Below, one piece after another: positions 43,324 to 51,585 of a DNA stretch of 64,000 bases. The translations under genes were made by a program, and so were the position numbers. This DNA is from Chitinophaga sp. Ak27 (GTDB taxonomy: Bacteria; Bacteroidota; Bacteroidia; Chitinophagales; Chitinophagaceae). How positions within the stretch are numbered: the first letter of the stretch is position 1; every line of letters begins with the position of its first letter. Below the pieces are notes generated by a model that saw nothing but the letters and a program-made list of their open reading frames with translations, was not told where the DNA came from and made no database searches. The DNA is taken from positions 1 through 64,000 of the forward strand of contig NZ_JABAOB010000006.1 in NCBI RefSeq assembly GCF_012726295.1, read 5' to 3'.

Positions 43324-43845
43324 TTATTTTTCTATAGCTGCAATTACTTCCGCAGACTCAGGCTGCGTTTTTGGGGAAAATACCGCCACCAGGTTTCCCT
43401 TTTCATCCAGCAGGTACTTCTGGAAGTTCCAGGTTACTTCGGCTGGTTCAAAGTGTTTGGCTTTACTTTCTTCCAACAGCCATTTATACAAGGGGTGAAT
43501 GTCGGTGCCCTTTACAGATATTTTGGCTGCCATGGGAAAGGTCACTGCATATTTTTTTGTGCAGAACTCCTGGATTTCCTTGTTGCTGCCTGGTTCCTGG
43601 GAACCAAAATTATTAGCCGGAAATCCTACAATCACCAGCTTATTCTGGTATTTCTTATAAAGCTTTTCTAAACCTTCGTATTGTGGGGTGTTACCGCAAA
43701 GAGAAGCGGTATTTACGATCAACACTTTTTTTCCTTTGTATTTGGAAAAATCTATTTTCCCGCCATCCACTGCATCTACTTTAAAGTCGTAAAGGTGAGA
43801 AGAAGCAAAAAACATCATTATTGACAAGATTGCTAAACGGAACAT
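43324..43845 (-). CDS. Glutathione peroxidase family protein
   Basis: A 173-residue thioredoxin-fold peroxidase. The peroxidatic Cys50 lies in 'VNTASLCGNTPQYEGLE', followed by 'VIVGFPANNFGSQEPGSNKEIQEFC' and 'VTWNFQKYLLDEKGNLVAVFSP', giving the Cys-Gln-Trp-Asn catalytic set. It has Cys rather than selenocysteine and the loop of the thioredoxin-dependent type, so thioredoxin is the likely reductant. A short hydrophobic N-terminus (MFRLAILSIMMFFASS) suggests export to the periplasm. It stands alone. Confidence 0.92.
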   Translation of the reverse strand: MFRLAILSIMMFFASSHLYDFKVDAVDGGKIDFSKYKGKKVLIVNTASLCGNTPQYEGLEKLYKKYQNKLVIVGFPANNFGSQEPGSNKEIQEFCTKKYAVTFPMAAKISVKGTDIHPLYKWLLEESKAKHFEPAEVTWNFQKYLLDEKGNLVAVFSPKTQPESAEVIAAIEK

Positions 43846-43985
43846 ATCGTAGTTTTTATAAAGACTGATTAAATGATTGCAGATGTTTGTAAAGTTAATA
43901 TTCCCGGGCGAAAAAACGGCATCTTTTTTAACCGTGTTAATGAGCTGCCTGTCAGGTATTTAACAGTATTTAATCGTTATGGTAT

Positions 43986-44675
43986 TTAGCTCCAGGCGAA
44001 AGCAATACAACATACGCTTACCCTGGCGCCGGCGTGTACCAGGGCCGTGCAGCAAGCTTCGGTAGTAGCGCCGGTGGTAATCACATCGTCTACCAGTAAT
44101 ACGTGTGATCCGTTTACCTGGTTGCCATTTACCTGGAAAGCGGCGGCTACATTTTGCCAACGGGCAGCCCGCCCTTTCCTGGTTTGAGTAGCGGTAAACT
44201 GCAGCCGGCTCAGTGTTTTGGGATATACCGGCAATGCGATTACCTGTGCAATGCCATTAGCCAGCTGAGTGGCCTGATTGTAGCCACGTAACTTTTCTTT
44301 GTGTGGAAACAGTGGAACCGGTACGAGGAAGTCAATGCCTGGTATCCAGGTACTTTCAGATAATTGATACCCGGTTTGTTTTCCCAGTGACACGGCAATA
44401 TCGGGCCGTTGCCGGTACTTGAACCGGTGAATGAGTTGTTGTACACCGGATGACTGGGTGTAATAATAGGTGGCAGTAGCTTGTTGTACGGTTACACGGC
44501 CATTGAAAATGTTAGCCACCGGATTATCAGGGTAACGGTGAAAACCGGTGACAGGTAATGTTTGCCAGCAACGTAAACATAGAAGATCGCCGGTTGCCGG
44601 CAGATCTGTACCACACAGCTCGCAGCAATGCGGATAAAATAAATGAACCAGGGGGGATAACAAACGGGTAAGCAT
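43986..44675 (-). CDS. comF: ComF-family phosphoribosyltransferase-like protein
   Basis: A 229-residue protein with an N-terminal four-cysteine zinc knuckle ('HCCELCGTDLPATGDLLCLRCWQTLP') and a phosphoribosyltransferase fold ending in the PRPP motif 'VLLVDDVITTGATTEACCTAL'. 'IDFLVPVPLFPHKEKLRGYNQATQLANGIA' is the ComF signature. In naturally competent bacteria ComF helps internalised DNA cross the cytoplasm. It follows radA by 21 bases, and RadA also acts on incoming DNA, so the two may be linked in transformation or repair. Confidence 0.92.
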   Translation of the reverse strand: MLTRLLSPLVHLFYPHCCELCGTDLPATGDLLCLRCWQTLPVTGFHRYPDNPVANIFNGRVTVQQATATYYYTQSSGVQQLIHRFKYRQRPDIAVSLGKQTGYQLSESTWIPGIDFLVPVPLFPHKEKLRGYNQATQLANGIAQVIALPVYPKTLSRLQFTATQTRKGRAARWQNVAAAFQVNGNQVNGSHVLLVDDVITTGATTEACCTALVHAGARVSVCCIAFAWS

Positions 44676-44696
44676 GAAAGTATGTTTTAAAAGGGG

Positions 44697-46073
44697 TTAA
44701 AAGAGTCGCTGGTATACTTCTTCCACTCTTCCTACAGGAATAACTTCAATATGGAATTTACTGAAATCAATTCCTTTTTTGTTATAACGGGAGATAAAAA
44801 TTTTTTCGAAGCCCAGTTTTTCCGCTTCTGCAATTCTTTGTTCAATGCGGTTTACAGCTCTTATCTCTCCACTCAGTCCTACTTCTCCAGAAAAACATAT
44901 TTTGGGTGAAATAGCGGTGTCTTCATAAGAAGATAACAAGGCACACAAAACTGCCAGGTCGATGGCCGGATCTTCCACCCGAATACCGCCGGCAATATTA
45001 AGGAATACATCTTTTACGCCGAAATGGAAGCCGCCGCGTTTTTCCAGTACGGCCAGCAGCAGCTGCAACCTGCGCAAATCAAAACCCGTAGCGGTACGTT
45101 GAGGCGTACCATAAACAGATTGGGTAACGAGCGCCTGCACTTCTACCAGTAATGGGCGCATTCCTTCCATAGTAGCGGCTATTGCTACTCCGCTCAGGAG
45201 ATCTTCCCGTTGCGAGATAAGAATTTCAGAGGGGTTGGTTACCTGTCGCAGCCCGGTGCCGGTCATTTCATAAATACCCAGTTCGGCAGTGGAGCCAAAC
45301 CTGTTTTTGATCGTGCGTAAAATGCGGTAGGCGTAATGTTGATCACCTTCAAATTGCAATACGGTATCCACCATATGCTCCAGCACTTTAGGGCCGGCAA
45401 TTGAACCATCTTTTGTGATGTGGCCGATGAGGAAAACGGGGATATTGCTTTCTTTAGCGAAACGTTGCAGCTCAGCAGTGGTTTCCCTGATTTGGGAAAC
45501 GCTGCCTGGCGCAGATTCTATAAAAGGAGAATGCAGCGTTTGGATGGAGTCAACAATCACCAGTTGAGGCTGTAGTTTCCTGATTTCCTGGAAAATGGTT
45601 TGCGTAGATGTTTCAGTGAGTAGGTAAAACTGCTCATTGGAATTCTGGATGCGGTCGGCCCGCATTTTTATCTGTTGCTCGCTTTCTTCTCCACTGATGT
45701 ATAGTGTTTTTATATTTTTCAGCTGCAATGCATTTTGCAGGAAGAGGGTCGATTTCCCGATGCCGGGCTCTCCACCTACCAATACCAGGGAACCCGCTAC
45801 TATACCGCCTCCCAGCACGCGATTCAATTCATTATCGGGAGTCAGTATTTTTTCATCTTCCCGGGTAACGACTTCTGAAAGGTTAATTATTTTTTGGGTG
45901 CGGGGAGAGGGAGTATCATTATTTTTCCATTCTTGTTGCTTCTGTGGAATATCTTTCTGTACTCTCTCCTCAACAAAAGTATTCCATTCTCCACAACTCG
46001 GACATTTTCCATTCCATTTAGCTGATTCGTATCCACAATTCTGACAGAAAAAAGCAGTTCTTATTTTACTCAT
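44697..46073 (-). CDS. radA: DNA repair/recombination protein RadA
   Basis: A 458-residue RecA-family ATPase and branch-migration helicase. The N-terminal zinc finger CQNCGYESAKWNGKCPSCGEW, Walker A GEPGIGKST, Walker B 'LVIVDSIQT', the RadA-specific KNRFGST motif in 'TIKNRFGSTAELG', and a C-terminal Lon-like domain ('VFLNIAGGIRVEDPAIDLAVLCALLSS') are all present. It aids recombinational repair and natural transformation. On the minus strand TTTACTTTG at about 46096-46104 is one base short of TAnnTTTG and may be the promoter. Confidence 0.96.
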   Translation of the reverse strand: MSKIRTAFFCQNCGYESAKWNGKCPSCGEWNTFVEERVQKDIPQKQQEWKNNDTPSPRTQKIINLSEVVTREDEKILTPDNELNRVLGGGIVAGSLVLVGGEPGIGKSTLFLQNALQLKNIKTLYISGEESEQQIKMRADRIQNSNEQFYLLTETSTQTIFQEIRKLQPQLVIVDSIQTLHSPFIESAPGSVSQIRETTAELQRFAKESNIPVFLIGHITKDGSIAGPKVLEHMVDTVLQFEGDQHYAYRILRTIKNRFGSTAELGIYEMTGTGLRQVTNPSEILISQREDLLSGVAIAATMEGMRPLLVEVQALVTQSVYGTPQRTATGFDLRRLQLLLAVLEKRGGFHFGVKDVFLNIAGGIRVEDPAIDLAVLCALLSSYEDTAISPKICFSGEVGLSGEIRAVNRIEQRIAEAEKLGFEKIFISRYNKKGIDFSKFHIEVIPVGRVEEVYQRLF

Positions 46074-46631
46074 AATTTTTAAAAACAGGATGCATACAAA
46101 GTAAATGGTTTTATACTTATTGCATCGAAATGATAAAAAGTGGGTATGAAAAAGGGGAGGTAAAAAGGTGTAAAAGAGAAAAGAGCCAAACGGAAGATTC
46201 CGCTGACTCTTTCTACTTACTAACCCATTAAATTCAGGTCTAAATTACAAAATGGCTTCAGAATAAAAAAGTTTATTTAATTGATGTGAATAACTTTTGA
46301 GCTATCTGTCAGATCAAACAAAGTGGCTGCCATCGCTTGTTTCAGCGCATGTTTTTATCCAATATTACTTTCATTGGGCACTCGTAAAATGTTGATAAAT
46401 AGGCTTGATGTCGATCATTTTTGTATATGAAAAAATACTAATAAAATACTTTTTTGTAAATGACAAACAGGCGCCTTTTTACGCAAAAAAATATTTTTTA
46501 CGCCATAATGACAGTGTTAAATTTATAATTTGGCGGCAAAAAGAAGGGATGACAGGTAAATGCTAAATATAACTTAAAGTAGGTTGACTGGAAAGATATT
46601 TGTGCCGGTTAGGCAACTTAATTAATGAAAA
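46074..46631. other. 558-base intergenic region with hairpins, no gene assigned
   Basis: An A/T-rich gap between radA (-) and the zinc peptidase (+). I found no credible ORF. Hairpins: AAAGAG..CTCTTT with inner GGAA/TTCC around 46188-46222, and AAACAA..TTGTTT with an inner TGGC/GCCA around 46317-46344. A TATAATTTG box near 46528 is close to the promoter consensus and points toward the peptidase gene. A small RNA is possible but not supported by any recognised signature. Confidence 0.4.
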
Positions 46632-47321
46632 ATGACACCTGGAATTATGTTCGTTTCGCTGATTTTTGTGGGGATCAGCTTGCTGGTAAGTTCGGTGCTG
46701 AAAAGTAAGTTCCGGGCTTACAGTGAAATACCCACTTCCTCCGGTTTGTCTGGCAAAGAAATAGCCGAGAAAATGTTGAGAGATAACCAGATTTACGGAG
46801 TACAGGTAAGGCTGGCCGAGGGTTTCTTGTCTGACCACTATGATCCAACAAGCAGGACGGTAAACCTGAGTCCTGATGTATATAATGGCGCCAATGTGGC
46901 GGCAGCGGCCGTAGCGGCCCATGAATGCGGACACGCTGTACAGCATGCCGCCGCATATCCCTGGTTGGGATTGAGGTCCCGGCTGGTGCCGGCCATGCAA
47001 TTCACTTCCAATATTGTATCCTGGGTGTTGCTGGGTGGTATTCTACTGATTAACACCTTCCCGCAGCTGCTCCTGGCAGGTATTATTCTTTTTGCCATTA
47101 CTACGGTATTTGCCCTGGTGACGCTGCCAGTGGAGTTTGATGCTTCGCGCCGGGCGCTGATTTGGCTGGATAACAGCCAGGTGATGAGGCCGGCAGAGCA
47201 TGATAAGGCTAAAAATGCCCTCTGGTGGGCGGCGATGACTTATGTGGTAGCGGCTTTGGCTTCTTTAGCCACTTTGTTCCAGTATATATTAATATATATG
47301 GGCGCCAGGGATAGAAGATAA
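46632..47321 (+). CDS. Zinc metallopeptidase, YugP-like membrane protein
   Basis: A 229-residue integral membrane protein with the HEXXH-type site HECGH (His97, Glu98, His101) in 'AAVAAHECGHAVQHAAAYPWL', flanked by hydrophobic helices at the N-terminus, about 120-170 and at the C-terminus. 'LSPDVYNGANVAAAAVAAHECGHA' and 'LPVEFDASRRAL' are the YugP-family signatures; the latter holds the likely third zinc ligand. Substrate unknown. It ends at a terminator before the ribosomal-protein cluster. Confidence 0.92.
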   Translation: MTPGIMFVSLIFVGISLLVSSVLKSKFRAYSEIPTSSGLSGKEIAEKMLRDNQIYGVQVRLAEGFLSDHYDPTSRTVNLSPDVYNGANVAAAAVAAHECGHAVQHAAAYPWLGLRSRLVPAMQFTSNIVSWVLLGGILLINTFPQLLLAGIILFAITTVFALVTLPVEFDASRRALIWLDNSQVMRPAEHDKAKNALWWAAMTYVVAALASLATLFQYILIYMGARDRR

Positions 47322-47346
47322 ACACACATACTATATAATAACCTGC

Positions 47347-47373
47347 GGCGTACCCGGGAGGGTGCGCCTTTTG
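47347..47373 (+). terminator. Terminator after the zinc peptidase
   Basis: GGCGTACCC pairs with GGGTGCGCC (one G-U), followed by TTTTGTTTT. The remaining bases to 47643 hold only the rplM promoter; no other gene is evident. Confidence 0.82.
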
Positions 47374-47581
47374 TTTTACTATCATATCCTGGCAGAGATT
47401 GGTAAGTGCCAGGGTCTTTCCCCGTTTCCATCTTTGTAAAATAGCCTGAAAAGCAGTTATTCACGGTGGGATTTTGTGCTGTTAATAACTTTAATACAAA
47501 TTTTTTATTGAAAACCAATTAATTATAAAGGTGTCATGTAAAAAAGTGTGCAAAATGTATGGTTATTCAACAGTAGCAATG

Positions 47582-47589
47582 TACCTTTG
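47582..47589 (+). promoter_or_regulatory. rplM promoter box TACCTTTG
   Basis: TAnnTTTG match; transcript start expected near 47596, leader of about 48 bases to rplM. It probably drives rplM-rpsI and perhaps rpsB. Confidence 0.7.
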
Positions 47590-47643
47590 CACTCCTCATA
47601 ATAGGGAATTGTTTACAAGACGTAATTTTTATCGTATACAACA

Positions 47644-48087
47644 ATGAATACATTAAGTTTCAAAACTAAATCCGCTAACGACGCTTACGTAAAGCGTGAC
47701 TGGCATATAGTAGATGCGACTAACCTGACACTTGGTAGGGTTGCTTCCAAAATGGCTGCTATCCTGAGAGGTAAGAACAAGCCTTACTATACGCCTCATA
47801 CTGATTGTGGTGATTATATCATCGTAATCAACGCCGAAAAGATTGCTTTAACCGGCAACAAAATGGCTGAAAAGGAATATATGCACTACACTGGCTTCCC
47901 CGGTGGTCAGAGAATTGAATTGGCTAAGGACCTGATCCGTCGTCGTCCTGAGGTATTGATCGAAAAGGCTGTTAAAGGTATGTTGCCTAAAAACCGCCTG
48001 GGCCGTGCTATGTACAAAAAATTATTTGTATATGCCGGTGCTGAACATCCTCATGCAGCGCAGAAACCACAACCTTTAACTTTCTAA
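47644..48087 (+). CDS. rplM: 50S ribosomal protein L13
   Basis: A 147-residue ribosomal protein of the large subunit: '[54 protein letters not shown]' and '[46 protein letters not shown]' are the L13 signatures at full length. It is followed after 14 bases by rpsI, the near-universal L13-S9 pair. Confidence 0.98.
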   Translation: MNTLSFKTKSANDAYVKRDWHIVDATNLTLGRVASKMAAILRGKNKPYYTPHTDCGDYIIVINAEKIALTGNKMAEKEYMHYTGFPGGQRIELAKDLIRRRPEVLIEKAVKGMLPKNRLGRAMYKKLFVYAGAEHPHAAQKPQPLTF

Positions 48088-48101
48088 TTTTTCTCTGATA
48101 C

Positions 48102-48491
48102 ATGGAAAAGCAAAAAAATACAATAGGTCGTCGTAAGGAAGCTGTTGCCCGCGTGTATATCAACAAGGGTACCGGTAACATTACTGTAAACGACAAAGAT
48201 TATAAAAACTACTTTTCTCTGATCTACCTGCAAAACCAGGTGGAACTGCCTTTCAAAACGATTGATGCACTCGATAAGTTTGATGTGAAAATCAATGCAC
48301 AGGGTGGTGGTATCAAAGGTCAGGCAGAAGCAATTAAGCTGGGTATTGCCCGTGCGCTTTGCGAAGTGAACATTGAGTTCCGTCCGGCACTGAAAGCTGC
48401 TGGTCTGCTGAAACGTGATCCACGTGGCGTTGAACGTAAGAAACCAGGTAAAGCGAAAGCAAGAAGAAGCTTCCAGTTCTCTAAACGCTAA
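48102..48491 (+). CDS. rpsI: 30S ribosomal protein S9
   Basis: A 129-residue small-subunit protein: 'IGRRKEAVARVYINKGTGNITVND' at the N-terminus and the arginine/lysine tail 'DPRGVERKKPGKAKARRSFQFSKR' that reaches the P-site tRNA. Full length. Cotranscribed with rplM. A spacer with a small hairpin (48511-48527) separates it from rpsB. Confidence 0.98.
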   Translation: MEKQKNTIGRRKEAVARVYINKGTGNITVNDKDYKNYFSLIYLQNQVELPFKTIDALDKFDVKINAQGGGIKGQAEAIKLGIARALCEVNIEFRPALKAAGLLKRDPRGVERKKPGKAKARRSFQFSKR

Positions 48492-48510
48492 TATTTTTGA
48501 GCTATTGGCT

Positions 48511-48527
48511 ATTAGCTACTGGCTAAT
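48511..48527. repeat. Small hairpin ATTAGC/GCTAAT in the rpsI-rpsB spacer
   Basis: A six-base perfect stem within a stretch rich in GCTATTAGC-type words, resembling the words in the repeat after rpsB at 49595-49676. Probably a degenerate member of the same intergenic repeat. Confidence 0.45.
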
Positions 48528-48583
48528 TCGCCGGATGCTAAAAGCTAAACATTATTTGATCCTTTTAATTGAGTAATATAAAC

Positions 48584-49579
48584 ATGGAAAATAATACCTC
48601 ATTGCAGCAGCAGTTACTGGAGGCAGGTGTTCACTTCGGTCACCTGAAGAAAAAGTGGAATCCCAAGATGCTGCCTTATATTTTCGCAGAAAAGAAAGGT
48701 ATTCATATCATTGATCTGAACAAAACCGTAGAAGGATTACAGGAAGCAGCAGCTGCCCTGAAATCTATCGCTAAGAGCGGTAAAAAGATCATGTTCGTTG
48801 CTACTAAAAAGCAAGCGAAAGAAATCGTAGCAGATGCTGCGCGTAACATCAACATGCCTTACGTTACTGAAAGGTGGTTAGGTGGTATGCTCACTAACTT
48901 CGCTACTATCCGTAAGAGTGTAAAGAAAATGCAGAGCATCGAAAAAATGCTGCAGGACGGCACATTCGACAACATCACTAAGAAAGAACGTCTGACTTTA
49001 AGCCGCGATAAAGAGAAAATGGAGAAAGTGCTGGGTGGTATCGCTCAACTGGCACGTGTACCAGCTGCGCTGTTCATGGTAGATATCAGCCACGAACACA
49101 TTGCACTGGCAGAGGCTAAACGTCTGGGTATTTCTACTTTCGGTATGGTGGATACCAACTCCGATCCTACTAAAGTAGATTTCGCGATTCCTGCGAACGA
49201 TGACGCTACTAAATCTATCGCTATCGTTACCAGCTACATCTGCGCAGCTATCGCTGAAGGTCTGTCTGAAAGAGCTACAGAGAAAAATGAAGAAGTAGAG
49301 GAAGAAGAAGAAGCAGACGATAAGGCACGTAAGTTCGACGTTGAAGGCGGTGAAGATCGCGAAAGAGGTCGTAAACCAGGTGCTCAAGGCGGTGGTCGTG
49401 GTCAGGGCGGTCAAGGCGGCGGTGCTAACCGTGGCGGCAGCGGTCGTGGCCCAGGTGGCCAGGGCGGTGGTGCTAACCGTGGTGGTGGCGCTAACCGTGG
49501 CGGTGGTGCTCAGGGTGGACAACGTCGTCCATCTGGTGCTGGCAGCAATGGTCCAAGAAAACCAGGCGGCGGAAGATAA
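48584..49579 (+). CDS. rpsB: 30S ribosomal protein S2 with acidic and Gly/Arg-rich C-terminal extension
   Basis: A 331-residue S2. Residues 1 to about 230 are a normal S2 ('LLEAGVHFGHLKKKWNPKMLPYIF', 'ERWLGGMLTNFATIRKSVKKM', 'RLGISTFGMVDTNSDP'). The usual protein ends near here, but this one continues with an acidic run (EEVEEEEEADD, about 237-247) and then about 65 residues of repeated GGANRGG/GRGQGG units, similar to RGG RNA-binding tails. The start is ATG 48584; an in-frame TTG at 48569 is less likely. Cotranscription with tsf is probable but an inverted repeat lies between. Confidence 0.96.
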   Translation: MENNTSLQQQLLEAGVHFGHLKKKWNPKMLPYIFAEKKGIHIIDLNKTVEGLQEAAAALKSIAKSGKKIMFVATKKQAKEIVADAARNINMPYVTERWLGGMLTNFATIRKSVKKMQSIEKMLQDGTFDNITKKERLTLSRDKEKMEKVLGGIAQLARVPAALFMVDISHEHIALAEAKRLGISTFGMVDTNSDPTKVDFAIPANDDATKSIAIVTSYICAAIAEGLSERATEKNEEVEEEEEADDKARKFDVEGGEDRERGRKPGAQGGGRGQGGQGGGANRGGSGRGPGGQGGGANRGGGANRGGGAQGGQRRPSGAGSNGPRKPGGGR

Positions 49580-49594
49580 TTTATTAGCTATAAG

Positions 49595-49676
49595 CTATTA
49601 GCCTTTAGCGCTTAATAGATGCAGCAGTTGATGATTCCTATCTTCGCAGCATCTGTTAACCGCTAGAGGCTAATAG
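49595..49676. repeat. Imperfect 28-bp inverted repeat between rpsB and tsf
   Basis: Left arm 49595-49622 pairs with right arm 49649-49676 with three mismatches around a 26-base middle. There is no T-run, so it may not terminate; it could be a processing site or REP-like element in the rpsB-tsf transcript. Confidence 0.7.
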
Positions 49677-49734
49677 TTGAAAGCTGGTGATAGTATTGCA
49701 ATAATTTTTACAACAATTAAACTAATTATAGCTC

Positions 49735-50559
49735 ATGGCAACAATTACAGCAGCTGATGTAAATAAACTGCGTCAGCAAACTGGTGCTGGTATGATGGAT
49801 TGCAGAAAGGCACTGGTAGAAAGTGATGGTGATTTTGAAAAAGCAGTAGACTACCTGCGTAAGAAAGGCCAGAAAGTGGCTGCATTACGCTCTGACCGTG
49901 AAACCAAAGAAGGCGTTATCATCGCTAAAACTTCAGCTGATGGTAAATCCGGTGTGATCGTAGGTCTGGGTTGTGAAACTGACTTCGTAGCTAAAAACGA
50001 AGACTTCGTAAAATTTGCTCAGGCAATCGTTGACCTGGCTCTGGCTAATGGCATCAAAACTGTTGAAGACCTGAATGCAGCTCAATTGGATGGTGCTACC
50101 GTTGCTGATAAAGTAAACGACCAGGTAGCAAAAATCGGTGAAAAAATCACCCTCAATAAATTCGAATTCGTTGAAGCAGGTGGCGTAACTTCCTATATCC
50201 ACGGTAACTACCGCATGGGTGTACTGGTAGCTTTCTCTAAACCTGTTTCTGAAGAAGTAGGTAAAGACATCGCTATGCAGATTGCAGCAATGAGCCCTAT
50301 CGCAGTAGATGCTGATAGCGTTCCTGCTGACCTGATTGCCCGTGAAAGAGAAATCGCTGTTGAACAAGTGAAGGCAGAAGGTAAACCTGCTGAAATGGCG
50401 GAAAAAATCGCTGCAGGTAAAGTAAATAAATTCTTCAAAGAAAGCACCCTGCTGCAACAGGCATTCGTAAAAGACAATAACAAGTCTGTAGCCGATTACC
50501 TGAAATCAGTAGATGCTGACCTGAAAGTGGCTGGCTTTAAGCGAATCGCTTTAGGTTAA
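49735..50559 (+). CDS. tsf: Elongation factor Ts
   Basis: A 274-residue nucleotide-exchange factor for EF-Tu. 'ADVNKLRQQTGAGMMDCRKALVESDGDFEKAVDYLRKKG' and 'GLGCETDFVAKNEDF' are the diagnostic N-terminal and core motifs; 'INGNYRMGVLVAF'-type 'YIHGNYRMGVLVAFSKP' follows. Full length. It is followed by a strong terminator. Confidence 0.97.
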   Translation: MATITAADVNKLRQQTGAGMMDCRKALVESDGDFEKAVDYLRKKGQKVAALRSDRETKEGVIIAKTSADGKSGVIVGLGCETDFVAKNEDFVKFAQAIVDLALANGIKTVEDLNAAQLDGATVADKVNDQVAKIGEKITLNKFEFVEAGGVTSYIHGNYRMGVLVAFSKPVSEEVGKDIAMQIAAMSPIAVDADSVPADLIAREREIAVEQVKAEGKPAEMAEKIAAGKVNKFFKESTLLQQAFVKDNNKSVADYLKSVDADLKVAGFKRIALG

Positions 50560-50571
50560 TATCACCGCATT

Positions 50572-50608
50572 AAAAAAAAGGAGAGAAATCGTTTCTCTCC
50601 TTTTTTTT
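50572..50608 (+). terminator. Strong terminator after tsf
   Basis: A-run plus GGAGAGAAA pairs with TTTCTCTCC plus eight T around TCG. Confidence 0.93.
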
Positions 50609-50750
50609 GTGCATAACTAATCATACACTTAAATCTATCGGGAACAGTAACAAGAAAAAGCACTTTTTTCCTTCTTTCTGCCTTTAAGTTGTATATTAGA
50701 ATACCGTAACCAGATTAGGAAATCACAATCTTACAATATTTTATAGCGTC

Positions 50751-51464
50751 ATGTTGCCAAAGTATAAGCGTATTTTGCTCAAATTGAGCGGTGAGGCCCT
50801 CATGGGGGATGCAAATTATGGTATTGATCCGAAGGTGATAACTCAGTATGCCTACGATATCAAGGCCGTTACTGACCTCGGGGTACAGGTAGCCATCGTA
50901 ATCGGTGGAGGAAATATCTACCGCGGTATGAACGAAGCCGAAACCGGCATTGAAAGAGCACAGGGGGACTATATGGGAATGCTGGCAACAGTGATTAACG
51001 GAATGGCCCTCCAGAGTGGACTGGAAAAAGTAGGTTTATATACCCGCCTGCAGTCTGCCATTAAAATGGAACAAATCGCTGAACCTTATATCCGTCGCCG
51101 CGCTATCCGCCACGTGGAAAAAGGTCGTGTTGTAATATTTGGTGGCGGTACCGGTAACCCATACTTCACTACCGACACCGCTGCTTCTTTACGGGCCATC
51201 GAAATACAAGCAGATGTTATCCTGAAAGGTACCCGTGTAGATGGTATCTACACCGCCGATCCGGAAAAAGATAAATCAGCCACCCGCTTCGAAACAATTA
51301 CCTTCTCTGAAGTATACCAGAAATCCCTCAACGTAATGGATATGACAGCTTTTACCCTTTGCCAGGAAAATAAGCTGCCTATCATCGTATTCGATATGAA
51401 CCGCCAGGGCAACCTCCTGAACGTGATCATGGGGAAAAATGTAGGAACACTGGTGCAAGGATAA
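50751..51464 (+). CDS. pyrH: UMP kinase
   Basis: A 237-residue amino-acid-kinase-fold enzyme that phosphorylates UMP to UDP. Motifs: '[14 protein letters not shown]', '[14 protein letters not shown]', '[42 protein letters not shown]' and 'GTLVQG' at the C-terminus. Full length. It keeps the common rpsB-tsf-pyrH order although a terminator separates it from tsf. Its 3' flank is a REP-like inverted repeat. Confidence 0.97.
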   Translation: MLPKYKRILLKLSGEALMGDANYGIDPKVITQYAYDIKAVTDLGVQVAIVIGGGNIYRGMNEAETGIERAQGDYMGMLATVINGMALQSGLEKVGLYTRLQSAIKMEQIAEPYIRRRAIRHVEKGRVVIFGGGTGNPYFTTDTAASLRAIEIQADVILKGTRVDGIYTADPEKDKSATRFETITFSEVYQKSLNVMDMTAFTLCQENKLPIIVFDMNRQGNLLNVIMGKNVGTLVQG

Positions 51465-51484
51465 GCACAAGGCGAAAAGCGGGA

Positions 51485-51562
51485 AGCATAAAGCTATTGA
51501 GGCGAATGATCAAAGCGAATATTAAAAATCGCTAAGGTCATTCGCCTCAATAGCTTTATGCT
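51485..51562. repeat. REP-like inverted repeat, copy 1
   Basis: A perfect 25-bp arm at 51485-51509 is the reverse complement of 51538-51562. It shares a 27-base block (51491-51517) with the repeat at 53461-53487. It lies between the convergent pyrH and DUF3298 genes and can act as a terminator in both directions. Confidence 0.88.
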
Positions 51563-51585
51563 TTTCGCTTTATCCTTTCTGCTCC

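Noticed and set aside
48998-49522. Threonine/alanine-rich minus-strand ORF
   Set aside because: Produced by reading the Gly/Arg repeat tail of rpsB backwards; low complexity only.
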